A DNA stretch of 64,000 nt, from NCBI GenBank assembly GCA_963715995.1, contig OY970283.1, positions 1,054,001 to 1,118,000 of the forward strand, in the 5' to 3' direction. Origin of the DNA: DATBDN01 sp963715995 (lineage in GTDB: Bacteria > Actinomycetota > Thermoleophilia > Solirubrobacterales > Thermoleophilaceae). The translations under genes and the position numbers were made by a program. Shown here in pieces: positions 17,005 through 24,447 of the stretch (position 1 is the stretch's first letter; every line of letters starts with the position of its first letter). The notes beneath the pieces are model-generated. The model saw only the letters and a list, made by a program, of their open reading frames with translations. It was not told the DNA's origin and did not search any database.

Positions 17005-18003
17005 GTGCCACCGATCTCCTCACCCTTCGAGCTCGGCGGCGTCAGCCTCCCCAACCGTGCCGTCCTCGCGCCGCTTGCGGGCATCGGCAACTGGTTCATC
17101 CGCATGCAGGCGCGGCGCTATGGCGCCGGCCTCGCCGTCTCCGAGATGGTCTCGAGCTTCGGCATCAAGTACGGCGACAAGCGCACACTGCGCGAGTTCC
17201 TGCGCATCCATCCCGACGAGCACCCGGTCTCGATCCAGCTGTTCGGACACGACCCTGAGGTCATGAAGATCGCCGCCGAACGGGCGCGCGAGGCTGGGGC
17301 GGACCTGATCGACATCAACATGGGCTGCCCGGTGAAGAAGGTCGTGAAGACGGGTGCGGGCGCCTCGCTCCTGCAGGACCCCGACAAGGCGGTCGCGATC
17401 GCTCGCGGGGCGGTCGAGGGCAGCGGGCTTCCGGTGACCGTGAAGCTGCGCTCGGGGCTTGTCCCCGGCGATCGCCGCGGTCTCGAGGTGGCACGACGAC
17501 TGGTGGAGGACGCGGGCGTCGCGGGCATCGGCATTCACCCGCGCCACGCATCGCAGCAGCACAAGGGCAAGCCGGACTACGACCTGGCGCGCGAGCTGGC
17601 TCAGACGCTGCCCGTGCCGGTGATGCTCACCGGCGGGCTCGACAGCGCCGAAACGGCGCTTGCCGCCTACGAATACACGGGTGTGGCCGCGGTCCTGGTC
17701 GCCCGCGGATCGCTCGGAAACCCCTGGATCTTCGAGCAGCTCCTCGGCACCCGCGACGCCGATCCATCTGTTGCTGAGATCGCCGACGAGCTCCGGTGGG
17801 TGATCGACCGCGCCGAGGAGCACTACGGGGTCGAACGCGCCGGCCGCTGGCTCCGCAAGGCCTATCCCTGGTACGCCGAGCGGCTCGCGCTGCCCAAGCG
17901 CCAGGCCCATCTGCTGTGTATGAGCGCAACTACCGCTGAGGCACGGGTTTTTCTGGAGTCAGTCGAGGCGTCGGGTATGCTGCCCGCCCTTTCCCATGCC
18001 TAG
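17005..18003 (+). CDS. dusB: tRNA-dihydrouridine synthase (DusB-like)
   Basis: A 332-aa FMN-dependent TIM-barrel enzyme reducing uridines in tRNA D-loops. Seen: N-terminal F-E-L-G-G-V-S-L-P-N-R-A-V-L-A-P-L-A-G, the catalytic-Cys segment DINMGCPVKKV, TVKLRSG, IHPRHASQQHKGKPDY and VARGSLGNPWIF (FMN phosphate site). The actinobacterial form of DusB is typical at this length. The last codons overlap the greA start. Confidence 0.92.
   Translation: MPPISSPFELGGVSLPNRAVLAPLAGIGNWFIRMQARRYGAGLAVSEMVSSFGIKYGDKRTLREFLRIHPDEHPVSIQLFGHDPEVMKIAAERAREAGADLIDINMGCPVKKVVKTGAGASLLQDPDKAVAIARGAVEGSGLPVTVKLRSGLVPGDRRGLEVARRLVEDAGVAGIGIHPRHASQQHKGKPDYDLARELAQTLPVPVMLTGGLDSAETALAAYEYTGVAAVLVARGSLGNPWIFEQLLGTRDADPSVAEIADELRWVIDRAEEHYGVERAGRWLRKAYPWYAERLALPKRQAHLLCMSATTAEARVFLESVEASGMLPALSHA
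17976..17981 (+). promoter_or_regulatory. Putative greA -10 element TATGCT
   Basis: TATGCT is a good actinobacterial -10 hexamer and lies within the 3' end of dusB, 20 nt before the greA ATG at 17996, giving a leader of about 8 nt with no Shine-Dalgarno sequence. Confidence 0.4.
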
Positions 18004-18472
18004 AGAAGTCATCCTCACACCTGAAGGGCTCGAAGAGCTCAAGATCAAGATCGAGCACCTCTCGACGTCCCGTCGCCGCGAGGTTGCCGAGCGGATCAAG
18101 GCCGCTCGCGAGTTCGGCGACATCGCCGAGAACGCCGAGTACGACGACGCCAAGAACGAGCAGGCCATGCTCGAGAAGCAGATCTCCGACCTGGAGGACA
18201 CGCTGCGCTCGGCGACCGTAATCGACACGCCGGCTTCCGGCGACACCGTGTCGGTCGGGGTCACGGTCCACCTCAAGGACCAGAAGACCGACAAGTCGCA
18301 GAAGTTCAAGATCGTCGGCTCGGCAGAGGCCAACCCCGCCGAGCAGAAGCTCTCCAACGAGTCGCCGGTGGGTCGTGCCCTGATCGGCCACAAGCGCGGC
18401 GACATCGTGTCCGTGCCGGTGCCGAAGGGCGCCGCACGCAAGCTCAAGATCACCAAGATCGACGCCGCGTAG
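17996..18472 (+). CDS. greA: Transcription elongation factor GreA
   Basis: A 158-aa factor that enters the RNA polymerase secondary channel and stimulates cleavage of backtracked RNA. Residues 1-75 are the coiled coil with the acidic tip, F-G-D-I-A-E-N-A-E-Y-D-D-A-K; residues 80-158 are the FKBP-like domain ending in G-H-K-R-G-D-I-V-S-V-P-V-P-K-G. ATG 17996 overlaps dusB by 8 nt. Confidence 0.96.
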   Translation: MPREVILTPEGLEELKIKIEHLSTSRRREVAERIKAAREFGDIAENAEYDDAKNEQAMLEKQISDLEDTLRSATVIDTPASGDTVSVGVTVHLKDQKTDKSQKFKIVGSAEANPAEQKLSNESPVGRALIGHKRGDIVSVPVPKGAARKLKITKIDAA

Positions 18473-18488
18473 CGCGGCGCGCGCTTGG

Positions 18489-18935
18489 CTAGCGCTCCCG
18501 TGCGATGGCGGACTGCACCGAGTTGGCCCAGCCCTCGCTGGTGTAGCTCGCGCCCGACACCAGGTTGATCCGCGCGCTCTGCGCGCGAAGCACCTCACTT
18601 CGAAGGATTGGCGCAGCAGTCGTTGAGATGTAGCGCGACCGCGGCCGGTCGAGCGGCAGCTTGAGCCACTGCACGTTCGTGATCCGGCCGGCCTTCACCG
18701 TGAGCGAAACCTGCACGTCGCCGAATTTCGTCGGGACGTCGCTGCCGACGATTGTCGTGCTGTGCGCCTTGGCCGCCGGTGCGGTGCGCGGCGACGTTGA
18801 CGTCGCGGGAGGCTTCGCCGGCGTGGTCACGGTGACCGGCTTGTTCGAGCGCTCGACCTTCTGGTGGCCACAGCCGCTGACGGCGAGGCCGAGCGCGAGG
18901 AGCGCGGATGGGGCTGGGTGCAGATTCGGTCGCAA
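18489..18935 (-). CDS. FMN-binding domain lipoprotein
   Basis: A 148-aa exported protein. Residues 1-24 form a lipoprotein signal with lipobox A-V-S-G-C, followed by a Thr/Pro/Ala-rich linker and an FMN-binding domain of about 80 residues. The end, N-L-V-S-G-A-S-Y-T-S-E-G-W, contains the S-G-A-S motif at which ApbE attaches FMN covalently to Ser/Thr. It would therefore be a membrane-anchored extracellular one-electron flavin carrier. TTG 18935 is chosen because it gives the lipobox at the right place and has GAGAGG upstream; a longer open frame exists but overlaps apbE. Last gene of the flavin cluster. Confidence 0.82.
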   Translation of the reverse strand: MRPNLHPAPSALLALGLAVSGCGHQKVERSNKPVTVTTPAKPPATSTSPRTAPAAKAHSTTIVGSDVPTKFGDVQVSLTVKAGRITNVQWLKLPLDRPRSRYISTTAAPILRSEVLRAQSARINLVSGASYTSEGWANSVQSAIARER

Positions 18936-18952
18936 TCGTCTGCCTCTCTGCG

Positions 18953-19732
18953 TCAGGAGACGCGGAACTGGTTCATGCCGGGCGTCGTCAGTAGCGCCTG
19001 GGTTTCGGTGATGCAAAGCGCCTCGTAGCCGTCGAGGCGCGCGGTCCATTCGGGTCCGGCCTCGCCCATCGCGAATGCCGCGGTGGCGTAGGCATCGGCG
19101 GTTGCCAGGTCGGGGCCGACGATCGTCGTCGACAACAGCCCGGACGGTGCGTGGCCCGTGTGCGGGTCGAGCACGTGTTTGCCGCGCTCGTACTCACCCG
19201 AGGTTGCGACCGCGATGTCCTTGCCCTCGAGCACGGCCGCGAGCATGTGGTGCTCCAGCGGGTGGCGAATGCCGACCCTCCACAGCTGCCCGGGCGCGGG
19301 CTGCCCGCGCAGCACGACGTCGCCGCCGGCGTTGATCGAGAACCCGCGGAGTCCACCCGCGCTCAGCAGATCGGCGGCGCGCCCGACGGCCCAGCCCTTC
19401 ACGAACCCCGAGGGGTCGAGCTGCCCGCCCGCGCGCACGGAGAAGTAACCCCCGGTCTCGGCGTGAAGGGCGGCGGATCGCTCCAAGACCTCGTTCACCT
19501 CGGGCCGGCATTGGCCGATCGTCAGCTCGCCGCGTCCGAGCCGGCTTATCTCGCTGCCTGGCTTGTAGGTGCTGAACGTCTCGTCGACGAGCCGCAGCCA
19601 GTCGAACGCCTCGTCGAGCAGGTCCTGTTCGACATCGTGATCGCGCACGTCGATCTCGATCGGCATGCCCATGATGTGCTCCACCCGCAGGTGGCCTCCC
19701 GCGTCGATCACGGGTTGTGGATCACGGTGCAA
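18953..19732 (-). CDS. apbE: FAD:protein FMN transferase
   Basis: A 259-aa enzyme that links FMN from FAD to Thr/Ser of FMN-binding domains. Motifs: F-S-T-Y-K-P-G-S-E-I-S-R-L-G near residue 53, LDPSGFVKGWAV, SINAGGDV, the TSGEYERG...HVLDPHTG substrate loop and the metal-binding end TADAYATAAFAMG. It lacks an obvious signal peptide, as in actinobacterial ApbE forms that may act in the cytoplasm. GTG 19732 overlaps the upstream reductase by 11 nt. The two FMN-binding proteins at 18489 and 21671 are the natural substrates. Confidence 0.92.
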   Translation of the reverse strand: MHRDPQPVIDAGGHLRVEHIMGMPIEIDVRDHDVEQDLLDEAFDWLRLVDETFSTYKPGSEISRLGRGELTIGQCRPEVNEVLERSAALHAETGGYFSVRAGGQLDPSGFVKGWAVGRAADLLSAGGLRGFSINAGGDVVLRGQPAPGQLWRVGIRHPLEHHMLAAVLEGKDIAVATSGEYERGKHVLDPHTGHAPSGLLSTTIVGPDLATADAYATAAFAMGEAGPEWTARLDGYEALCITETQALLTTPGMNQFRVS

Positions 19733-21071
19733 AGGCGAATTCCTCGAGATGGATGTGGCCTCGCGGGACAGGGACCTCGCTCAGGGCCCGCCGGATCACG
19801 GCCACCAATCCGGGCGGACCGCAGAGAAAGACCTCGCGGTCGTGCAGGTCGGGGACCAGCTCACGCAGGTGCGCAGGCGTCAGCAGGTGGGCCGATGACT
19901 CGTCACGATGGTCGCCGACCACGTAGTGGAGCGTGACGGCGCGCTCGCCGGCGAGCTCGTCCAGCTCGGCTCGGAACACCAGGTCGGCGTCGGTCAGGGC
20001 GCGGTAGACGAGCGTCGCGTCCGCGTCCCGCGGGAGGTCTTCGAGCAGCGCCCTGATCGGCGTGATGCCGATGCCGCCGGCAATGAACGCGAGGCGGTCG
20101 GAACGCGCGGCCGCCGCGGTGAAGCGCCCGAACGGGCCGTCCGCAATCACGCGGGTGCCCGGTCGCAGGGACGCCAGGCGAGCGGAATAGTCGCCCGATG
20201 CCTTCACCGTGATCCGCAGGCGCTCGCCGTGCGGCGCCGCTGACAGCGAAAACGGGTGGGACTCGAGCCAGACGCCACGCGCGAGAAAGCGCCAGATGAA
20301 GAACTGCCCGGCCCGCGCGCCCAGGTGGTCGAGGTGGCGCCCGCGCAGGTAGACGGAGACCACCGTAGGCCCCTCGCGAACGACCTCGTCCACCTGAAGA
20401 CGGTGCCAGGCGGCCCGCAACAGCGGCGCCGCCAGCCGGAAGATCACCACGATCGCGAGCGGGACGATGTAGAGGAGGTGCCAGAAGTGCTGCGCGGAGT
20501 GGTCGGCGGTGAGCTCGTTGCCGGTGGGAACCTGATGCAGATATCCGAGCGCGATGCCCGCGTAGGCCAGCATGTGGACCAGGTACCAGGTCTCGTACCG
20601 CAGCCGCCGCCGCACGATCATGAGCGACGAGAGCACGACTGCTATCAGCAGGCCGGTGCCGATAGTCGCCGTGACCATGCCCGGGTAGGTGCCGAGCAGC
20701 GTCGAGATCTCCTTTCCGACTCCAACCTGGTCGGTGAGCGTGTAGCCGGCGGTGATCGTCAGCGTGTGGGCGACGATCAGGACGATGCAGGCCTTGCCGT
20801 TGCGCCGGTGCCAGATCGTCACGCGGTCGAACCCGATGAGGCGATCGAGCCAGGGCAGCCGGGCGAGCATCAGGACCTGGAGCACGGCAAGGTAGGCGCC
20901 GATCAGGCCGGTGATGCGCCCGACGCTGTTCAGGACATCGCCGGTGCTCTTCGTGTGGAGATTGCCGCCGTGCACCCAGAGATGCACCATCCACCCACCG
21001 ACCGCAAGGACGACGGCCGTCAGCAGGGCGACGGCCGCCCCCTCCGCGGTGCGGCGGGCTCTGATGCTCAC
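19722..21071 (-). CDS. Ferric-reductase-like membrane flavoprotein (heme b, FAD, NAD(P)H)
   Basis: A 449-aa protein with about six membrane helices in residues 1-215, then a ferredoxin-reductase-type FAD/NAD module. Candidate heme His are in I-W-H-R-R-N-G-K and L-I-V-A-H-T-L-T, and in L-V-H-M-L-A-Y and Y-L-H-Q-V. The FAD site is SHPFSLSAAP, the NAD site FIAGGIGITPIRALLEDL, and the end is F-L-C-G-P-P-G-L. This architecture moves electrons from NAD(P)H across the membrane. With ApbE and two flavinylated proteins downstream, electrons probably pass to extracytoplasmic FMN. The final acceptor is unknown. Confidence 0.88.
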   Translation of the reverse strand: MSIRARRTAEGAAVALLTAVVLAVGGWMVHLWVHGGNLHTKSTGDVLNSVGRITGLIGAYLAVLQVLMLARLPWLDRLIGFDRVTIWHRRNGKACIVLIVAHTLTITAGYTLTDQVGVGKEISTLLGTYPGMVTATIGTGLLIAVVLSSLMIVRRRLRYETWYLVHMLAYAGIALGYLHQVPTGNELTADHSAQHFWHLLYIVPLAIVVIFRLAAPLLRAAWHRLQVDEVVREGPTVVSVYLRGRHLDHLGARAGQFFIWRFLARGVWLESHPFSLSAAPHGERLRITVKASGDYSARLASLRPGTRVIADGPFGRFTAAAARSDRLAFIAGGIGITPIRALLEDLPRDADATLVYRALTDADLVFRAELDELAGERAVTLHYVVGDHRDESSAHLLTPAHLRELVPDLHDREVFLCGPPGLVAVIRRALSEVPVPRGHIHLEEFAFAP

Positions 21072-21085
21072 GGGCGCTGCCGCGC

Positions 21086-21541
21086 TCAGCTTGCGGTCAC
21101 CGCGTCGAATGTCGAGTGCGCCTGACCGCGATCCCGCTCGGGCCGGGTGACAGGCGCCTTGACGGCCACCAGGACCGACGAGGACAGGAGCAGCACGGCT
21201 CCCTCGACGAACATCGATGCGATGCCGAGGGGCTCGCCCCAGTTGCCGATGTCGCCGGTCGCACTCGGCAGGCCGGTGGTCCGGCTGAGCACGAAGCCCA
21301 CCAGCACCGAGAGCGCAAGCCCGCCGGTGGCCATCCAGGCCTTGCGGCTGCCGGTCGCGATCAGCACGCCACCGACGGCGATGCAGGACACGATCAGCCC
21401 GACGTACATCCAGGCCAGATAGGGGGTCTCTCCGAACTTGCCGGGTACGTCGAGCAGGTGGATCAGGGCGATGCCGGCGAGGCCGATGGCTGCCACCGCC
21501 CTCGTCACTCCGTCCCGCACCACTGCAGCTGTATCACTCAT
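21086..21541 (-). CDS. Small four-helix membrane protein of the flavin cluster
   Basis: A 151-aa protein with four hydrophobic segments (about 14-30, 42-60, 70-86, 108-128) and a polar C-terminal tail. No catalytic motif or known family is visible. It is the first gene of the downstream minus-strand unit and is 15 nt before the reductase, so it probably belongs to the same membrane electron-transfer system. Its promoter region carries four 11-bp direct repeats. Confidence 0.75.
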   Translation of the reverse strand: MSDTAAVVRDGVTRAVAAIGLAGIALIHLLDVPGKFGETPYLAWMYVGLIVSCIAVGGVLIATGSRKAWMATGGLALSVLVGFVLSRTTGLPSATGDIGNWGEPLGIASMFVEGAVLLLSSSVLVAVKAPVTRPERDRGQAHSTFDAVTAS

Positions 21542-21584
21542 GACGCCTCCTTCGTAGGTGTGGGACTGACGATCGACAGCGCGC

Positions 21585-21624
21585 CTGAGCGCTCTCTGAA
21601 CGGACCCTGAGAGTTTCCTCAGAG
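21585..21624. promoter_or_regulatory. Four direct repeats with 11-bp period (OmpR/PhoB-type box)
   Basis: CTGAGCG (21585), CTGAACG (21596), CTGAGAG (21607) and CTCAGAG (21618) are 7-mers each separated by exactly 4 bp. This spacing puts them on one helix face and is typical for sites of OmpR/PhoB-family regulators. They lie 44-84 bp upstream of the minus-strand gene that starts at 21541. Confidence 0.6.
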
Positions 21625-21670
21625 AGGGCGCGAGGCAAGGAGTGCCGGGGGCCGATTGGATCTGGCCGGA

Positions 21671-22045
21671 TCAGATCTTCTTGATCGCCGAGCGCAGCGA
21701 CGCGATGTAGGCGCCGCTCGTCATCGTCGCGCCGCCCACCGTGTGGATCGTGGCCTTCTGCGCCTTCAGAACCTCGCTGCGCAGGATTGGGATCGCGCGC
21801 TGGTTGATTTCACGGGACCGTGGTCGTTCGGTCGGGTAGGACGCCGCGACGCCGGTGATCTTGCGTCCCTTGACGGTGATCTTGACCCGGACCGGACCCC
21901 ACTTCATGTTCTCGGTCGGGCCTGCGATCACGCGCGCGGCAGCCGTGTGGGCGGATGGCGCCTCCGCGAGGGCCAGCGCTGGGATTGTCAGCTGCATCGC
22001 GAGGCCGGCGCCGGCGAGGGCCGCTGCCGGGAATCTGGTCGACAT
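21671..22045 (-). CDS. Secreted FMN-binding domain protein
   Basis: A 124-aa protein with a signal peptide (residues 1-27, cut near L-A-L-A) and an FMN-binding domain ending T-V-G-G-A-T-M-T-S-G-A-Y. The G-G-A-T sequence is a variant of the flavinylation motif (S/T)GA(S/T), so covalent FMN is likely but less certain than in the lipoprotein. ATG 22045 is followed by S-T-R-F-P, a normal signal n-region. It is the first gene of the minus-strand cluster, with a separate gap (21542-21670) before the next gene, and would be a soluble extracellular flavin carrier. Confidence 0.82.
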   Translation of the reverse strand: MSTRFPAAALAGAGLAMQLTIPALALAEAPSAHTAAARVIAGPTENMKWGPVRVKITVKGRKITGVAASYPTERPRSREINQRAIPILRSEVLKAQKATIHTVGGATMTSGAYIASLRSAIKKI

Positions 22046-22090
22046 GGCTTCGACCCTGCCGATCGATCCTGGCTGTTTCGTGGGATCTGT

Positions 22091-22119
22091 GTAAGAGGTT
22101 TGTAAGAGCGCCCTGAGCC
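22091..22119. promoter_or_regulatory. Direct repeats with 11-bp period upstream of FMN-binding gene
   Basis: GTAAGAG at 22091 and 22102 are identical and 4 bp apart; a third, weaker 7-mer, CTGAGCC, follows at 22113 in the same register. The layout matches the 21585-21624 repeats, suggesting that one OmpR/PhoB-type regulator controls both minus-strand promoters. Confidence 0.5.
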
Positions 22120-22127
22120 GTTAGATA

Positions 22128-22147
22128 ACCAACCAGTTTGGTATTGT
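22128..22147 (+). promoter_or_regulatory. Putative ArsR operator and -10 element
   Basis: The dyad ACCAA (22128-22132) and TTGGT (22138-22142) overlaps the -10-like TATTGT (22142-22147). TATTGT is 13 nt before the arsR GTG. An operator across the -10 fits autorepression by ArsR relieved by arsenite. Confidence 0.5.
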
Positions 22148-22154
22148 CCGGGCC

Positions 22155-22511
22155 GTGGCATCGATCTCGCTTCCGGTGCTCGCGCCCCGCGAGCGGCAGC
22201 AGGGCGGCTGCTGCGAGGCGGTCGTCGAGCCTGACCTGACCGTTCGCTCCGCGGAGCGGCTCGCCGTCATTGTCAAGGCCCTTGCCGATCCGACGAGGCT
22301 GCGCATCGTCGACACCCTGCGTAAGTCGGCACCCGAGGCGATCTGCCAATGCGAGCTGCTTCCGCTGTTCGACATGACCCAGCCGGCGCTCTCCAAGCAC
22401 CTCAAGGTGCTGGTGAACGCAGGCGTGATCGGTACCGAGCGGCGCGGCCTCTGGGCCTACTACTTCGTACTCCCCGACGGATTGAAGGAGCTGGAGACAT
22501 GGCTGAGCTGA
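22155..22511 (+). CDS. arsR: ArsR-family arsenite-responsive repressor
   Basis: A 118-aa winged-helix repressor. The DNA-binding region is about residues 40-100 (ALADPTRLRIVDTL; the recognition helix is Q-P-A-L-S-K-H-L-K-V-L). Cys64 and Cys66 lie in A-I-C-Q-C-E-L, the position of the classical metal motif, and an N-terminal Cys19-Cys20 pair is also present. A site built from an N-terminal Cys pair plus a helix Cys is known for Corynebacterium-type ArsR, so this looks like an As(III) sensor of that type (inference). It overlaps arsM by 13 nt. Confidence 0.9.
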   Translation: MASISLPVLAPRERQQGGCCEAVVEPDLTVRSAERLAVIVKALADPTRLRIVDTLRKSAPEAICQCELLPLFDMTQPALSKHLKVLVNAGVIGTERRGLWAYYFVLPDGLKELETWLS

Positions 22512-23272
22512 GTGAGCCCACCGACATCCGCGAGGCCGTGCGGGAGAGGTACGCCGCCGCCGCGCGGGCCGCTGCCGAGTCAAGGCAGGGGACCTGTTGC
22601 ACGCCCGAGGTCGCGTTGACGGACGAAGACGGCGCGGTCGTCTTTGGCGGCGCGCTCTACGGCAGCGAGGCCGGCGCCGCGACGGATGCCGCGGTCGCTG
22701 CCTCGCTCGGTTGCGGCGTTCCGACAGCGGTCGCCGACCTGCACGAGGGAGAAACGGTGCTCGACCTCGGCTCGGGTGCCGGTGCCGACGTCCTCATCTC
22801 AGCTGGCCGTGTCGGGCCGGCCGGCAGGGCGATCGGACTCGACATGACGGACGAGATGCTCGAACTGGCTCGCCGCAACGCCGCGGAGGCGCGGGCCGGC
22901 AACGCGGAGTTCCTGAAGGGCCACATCGAGGCGATCCCGCTGCCGGACGAGTCGGTCGACGTCGTCATCTCGAACTGCGTCATCAATCTCTCGGGCGACA
23001 AGCCGCGCGTGCTTCGTGAGAGCGCGCGTGTCCTCAAGCCGGGCGGGCGTTTCGCCGTTGCCGACGTGATTGCAGACCTTGACATGGACGACGCCACCCG
23101 GCGCGACATGGCCGCATGCACCGGCTGCGTTGCCGGCGCGCTGACCCGTGACGAGTTCGAGCAAGCGCTCAGGGACGCGGGCCTCACCGACATCGACATC
23201 CGCGAGACCCACCGGGTTCACGAGCATGCGGGCTCGGCGATCATCCGCGCGCGGAAGCCGGGGGCGCCGTGA
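22499..23272 (+). CDS. arsM: Arsenite S-adenosylmethionine methyltransferase
   Basis: A 257-aa Rossmann methyltransferase that methylates As(III). The SAM motif is VLDLGSGAGAD (residues 87-97). Cys33-Cys34 (G-T-C-C-T-P-E), Cys72, Cys160 (ISNCVINLS) and Cys207/Cys210 (ACTGCVAG) include the conserved arsenic-binding thiols of the family. ATG 22499 lies inside the arsR 3' end and gives a full-length protein. Confidence 0.92.
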   Translation: MAELSEPTDIREAVRERYAAAARAAAESRQGTCCTPEVALTDEDGAVVFGGALYGSEAGAATDAAVAASLGCGVPTAVADLHEGETVLDLGSGAGADVLISAGRVGPAGRAIGLDMTDEMLELARRNAAEARAGNAEFLKGHIEAIPLPDESVDVVISNCVINLSGDKPRVLRESARVLKPGGRFAVADVIADLDMDDATRRDMAACTGCVAGALTRDEFEQALRDAGLTDIDIRETHRVHEHAGSAIIRARKPGAP

Positions 23273-23299
23273 CCGGCTGCTGGCCCGTGGCGACGCTCG

Positions 23300-23971
23300 A
23301 TGGCTGAGCGGCCAGGCCTGTTCAGGCGGTCGGTCGCCGAGGGTCTCGCCGCCTTTGCACTGGTCTTCGCCGGGTGTGGAGCCGTGGTCACGGACGCGAC
23401 GCACCAGGGTGCTCTCGGTTCTGTTGGGGTGAGCCTGGCATTCGGGCTCGTGATCATGGTGATGATCTACGCGACCGGACACCTGTCGGGCGCCCACATC
23501 AATCCGGCGGTGACGATCGCGTTCACGATCACGCGCCACTTTCCCGGCCGTGACGCCATCGCCTACATCGGCGCGCAAGTGCTCGGGGCGACCGCCGGCG
23601 CCCTCGTGTTGCTGGCGGCCTGGAGCTCGAAGCCCGCTGACCTCGGAGCGACCGTGCCGTCGGTCAGCACGGGCACGGCACTGCTCTACGAGATCGTGCT
23701 CACCGCCTTCCTGATGTTCGTGATCGTCGCCGTCGCCACCGACACGCGAGCCGTTGGAGCTGCCGCGGCGATCGCGATCGGGGGCACGGTTGGCCTCGAC
23801 GCGCTCTTTGGCGGCCCGATCACGGGCGCCTCGATGAACCCCGCGCGCTCGTTTGGCCCGGCGCTCGCCTCCGGCACCTGGACCCACTTCTGGATCTACG
23901 TGATCGGTCCAGTGGCCGGCGCCGCGCTTGGCGCCCTGGCCTACCAGTTCATCCGCGACGAGCGGGGCTGA
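23300..23971 (+). CDS. Aquaporin-family channel (MIP), probably arsenite-permeable
   Basis: A 223-aa channel with six helices and both pore motifs, AHINPAVT and ASMNPARSFGPAL. Within an ars operon, such channels (as in AqpS of Sinorhizobium) let As(OH)3 leave the cell down its gradient after arsenate reduction. It takes the place normally filled by ArsB or Acr3. The ATG start is 27 nt after the arsM stop, and its TGA overlaps the next ATG by one base. Confidence 0.9.
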   Translation: MAERPGLFRRSVAEGLAAFALVFAGCGAVVTDATHQGALGSVGVSLAFGLVIMVMIYATGHLSGAHINPAVTIAFTITRHFPGRDAIAYIGAQVLGATAGALVLLAAWSSKPADLGATVPSVSTGTALLYEIVLTAFLMFVIVAVATDTRAVGAAAAIAIGGTVGLDALFGGPITGASMNPARSFGPALASGTWTHFWIYVIGPVAGAALGALAYQFIRDERG

Positions 23972-24375
23972 TGGCACACGTCCTCTTCGTATGCCTCCAC
24001 AACGCCGGCCGCTCCCAGATGAGCCAGGCGCTGTTCGAGCGCGCGGCCGGCGATCGTCACTCGTCAGCGTCCGCCGGTTCCATCGCCGAACCCGGTGGGC
24101 AGGTTCACCCGGAGGTCGTGCGGGCCATGGATGAGCTCGGCATCGACCTCTCGGACAGGAGGCCGCAGCGCCTGACCGACGACCTTGCCGCGCAGGCCGA
24201 CGTGGTGGTGACGATGGGGTGCGGCGACAGCTGCCCTTATTTCCCGGGAAAGCGCTACGTCGACTGGGATCTGCCGGATCCGAAAGGGAAGGCCCTCAGC
24301 GAGGTTCGCGCGATCCGCGACGAGATCGGGCGGCGGGTCGGGCAGCTGGTGGCCGAGCTCGACGCTGCCGGCTGA
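23971..24375 (+). CDS. arsC: Arsenate reductase, low-molecular-weight phosphatase type
   Basis: A 134-aa enzyme reducing arsenate to arsenite. The P-loop is C-L-H-N-A-G-R-S (Cys8, CX5RS), the acid is in V-D-W-D-L-P-D-P, and the second redox pair is Cys83/Cys87 in MGCGDSCPYFPG. This pattern is the thioredoxin- or mycothiol-coupled LMW-PTP type; which reductant is used cannot be told. Last gene of the arsR-arsM-aquaporin-arsC operon. Confidence 0.93.
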   Translation: MAHVLFVCLHNAGRSQMSQALFERAAGDRHSSASAGSIAEPGGQVHPEVVRAMDELGIDLSDRRPQRLTDDLAAQADVVVTMGCGDSCPYFPGKRYVDWDLPDPKGKALSEVRAIRDEIGRRVGQLVAELDAAG

Positions 24376-24434
24376 CGCGAGGGGGGCGGCCGTGCCGTCG
24401 CTCGGACCGGCCATACGTCGAACGACCGCGCCTA

Positions 24435-24440
24435 TACATT
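24435..24440 (+). promoter_or_regulatory. Putative -10 element TACATT for lysS
   Basis: TACATT (within TATACATT) is 13 nt before the lysS GTG at 24448, so transcription would start at the initiation codon. Confidence 0.45.
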
Positions 24441-24447
24441 CAGGCGC

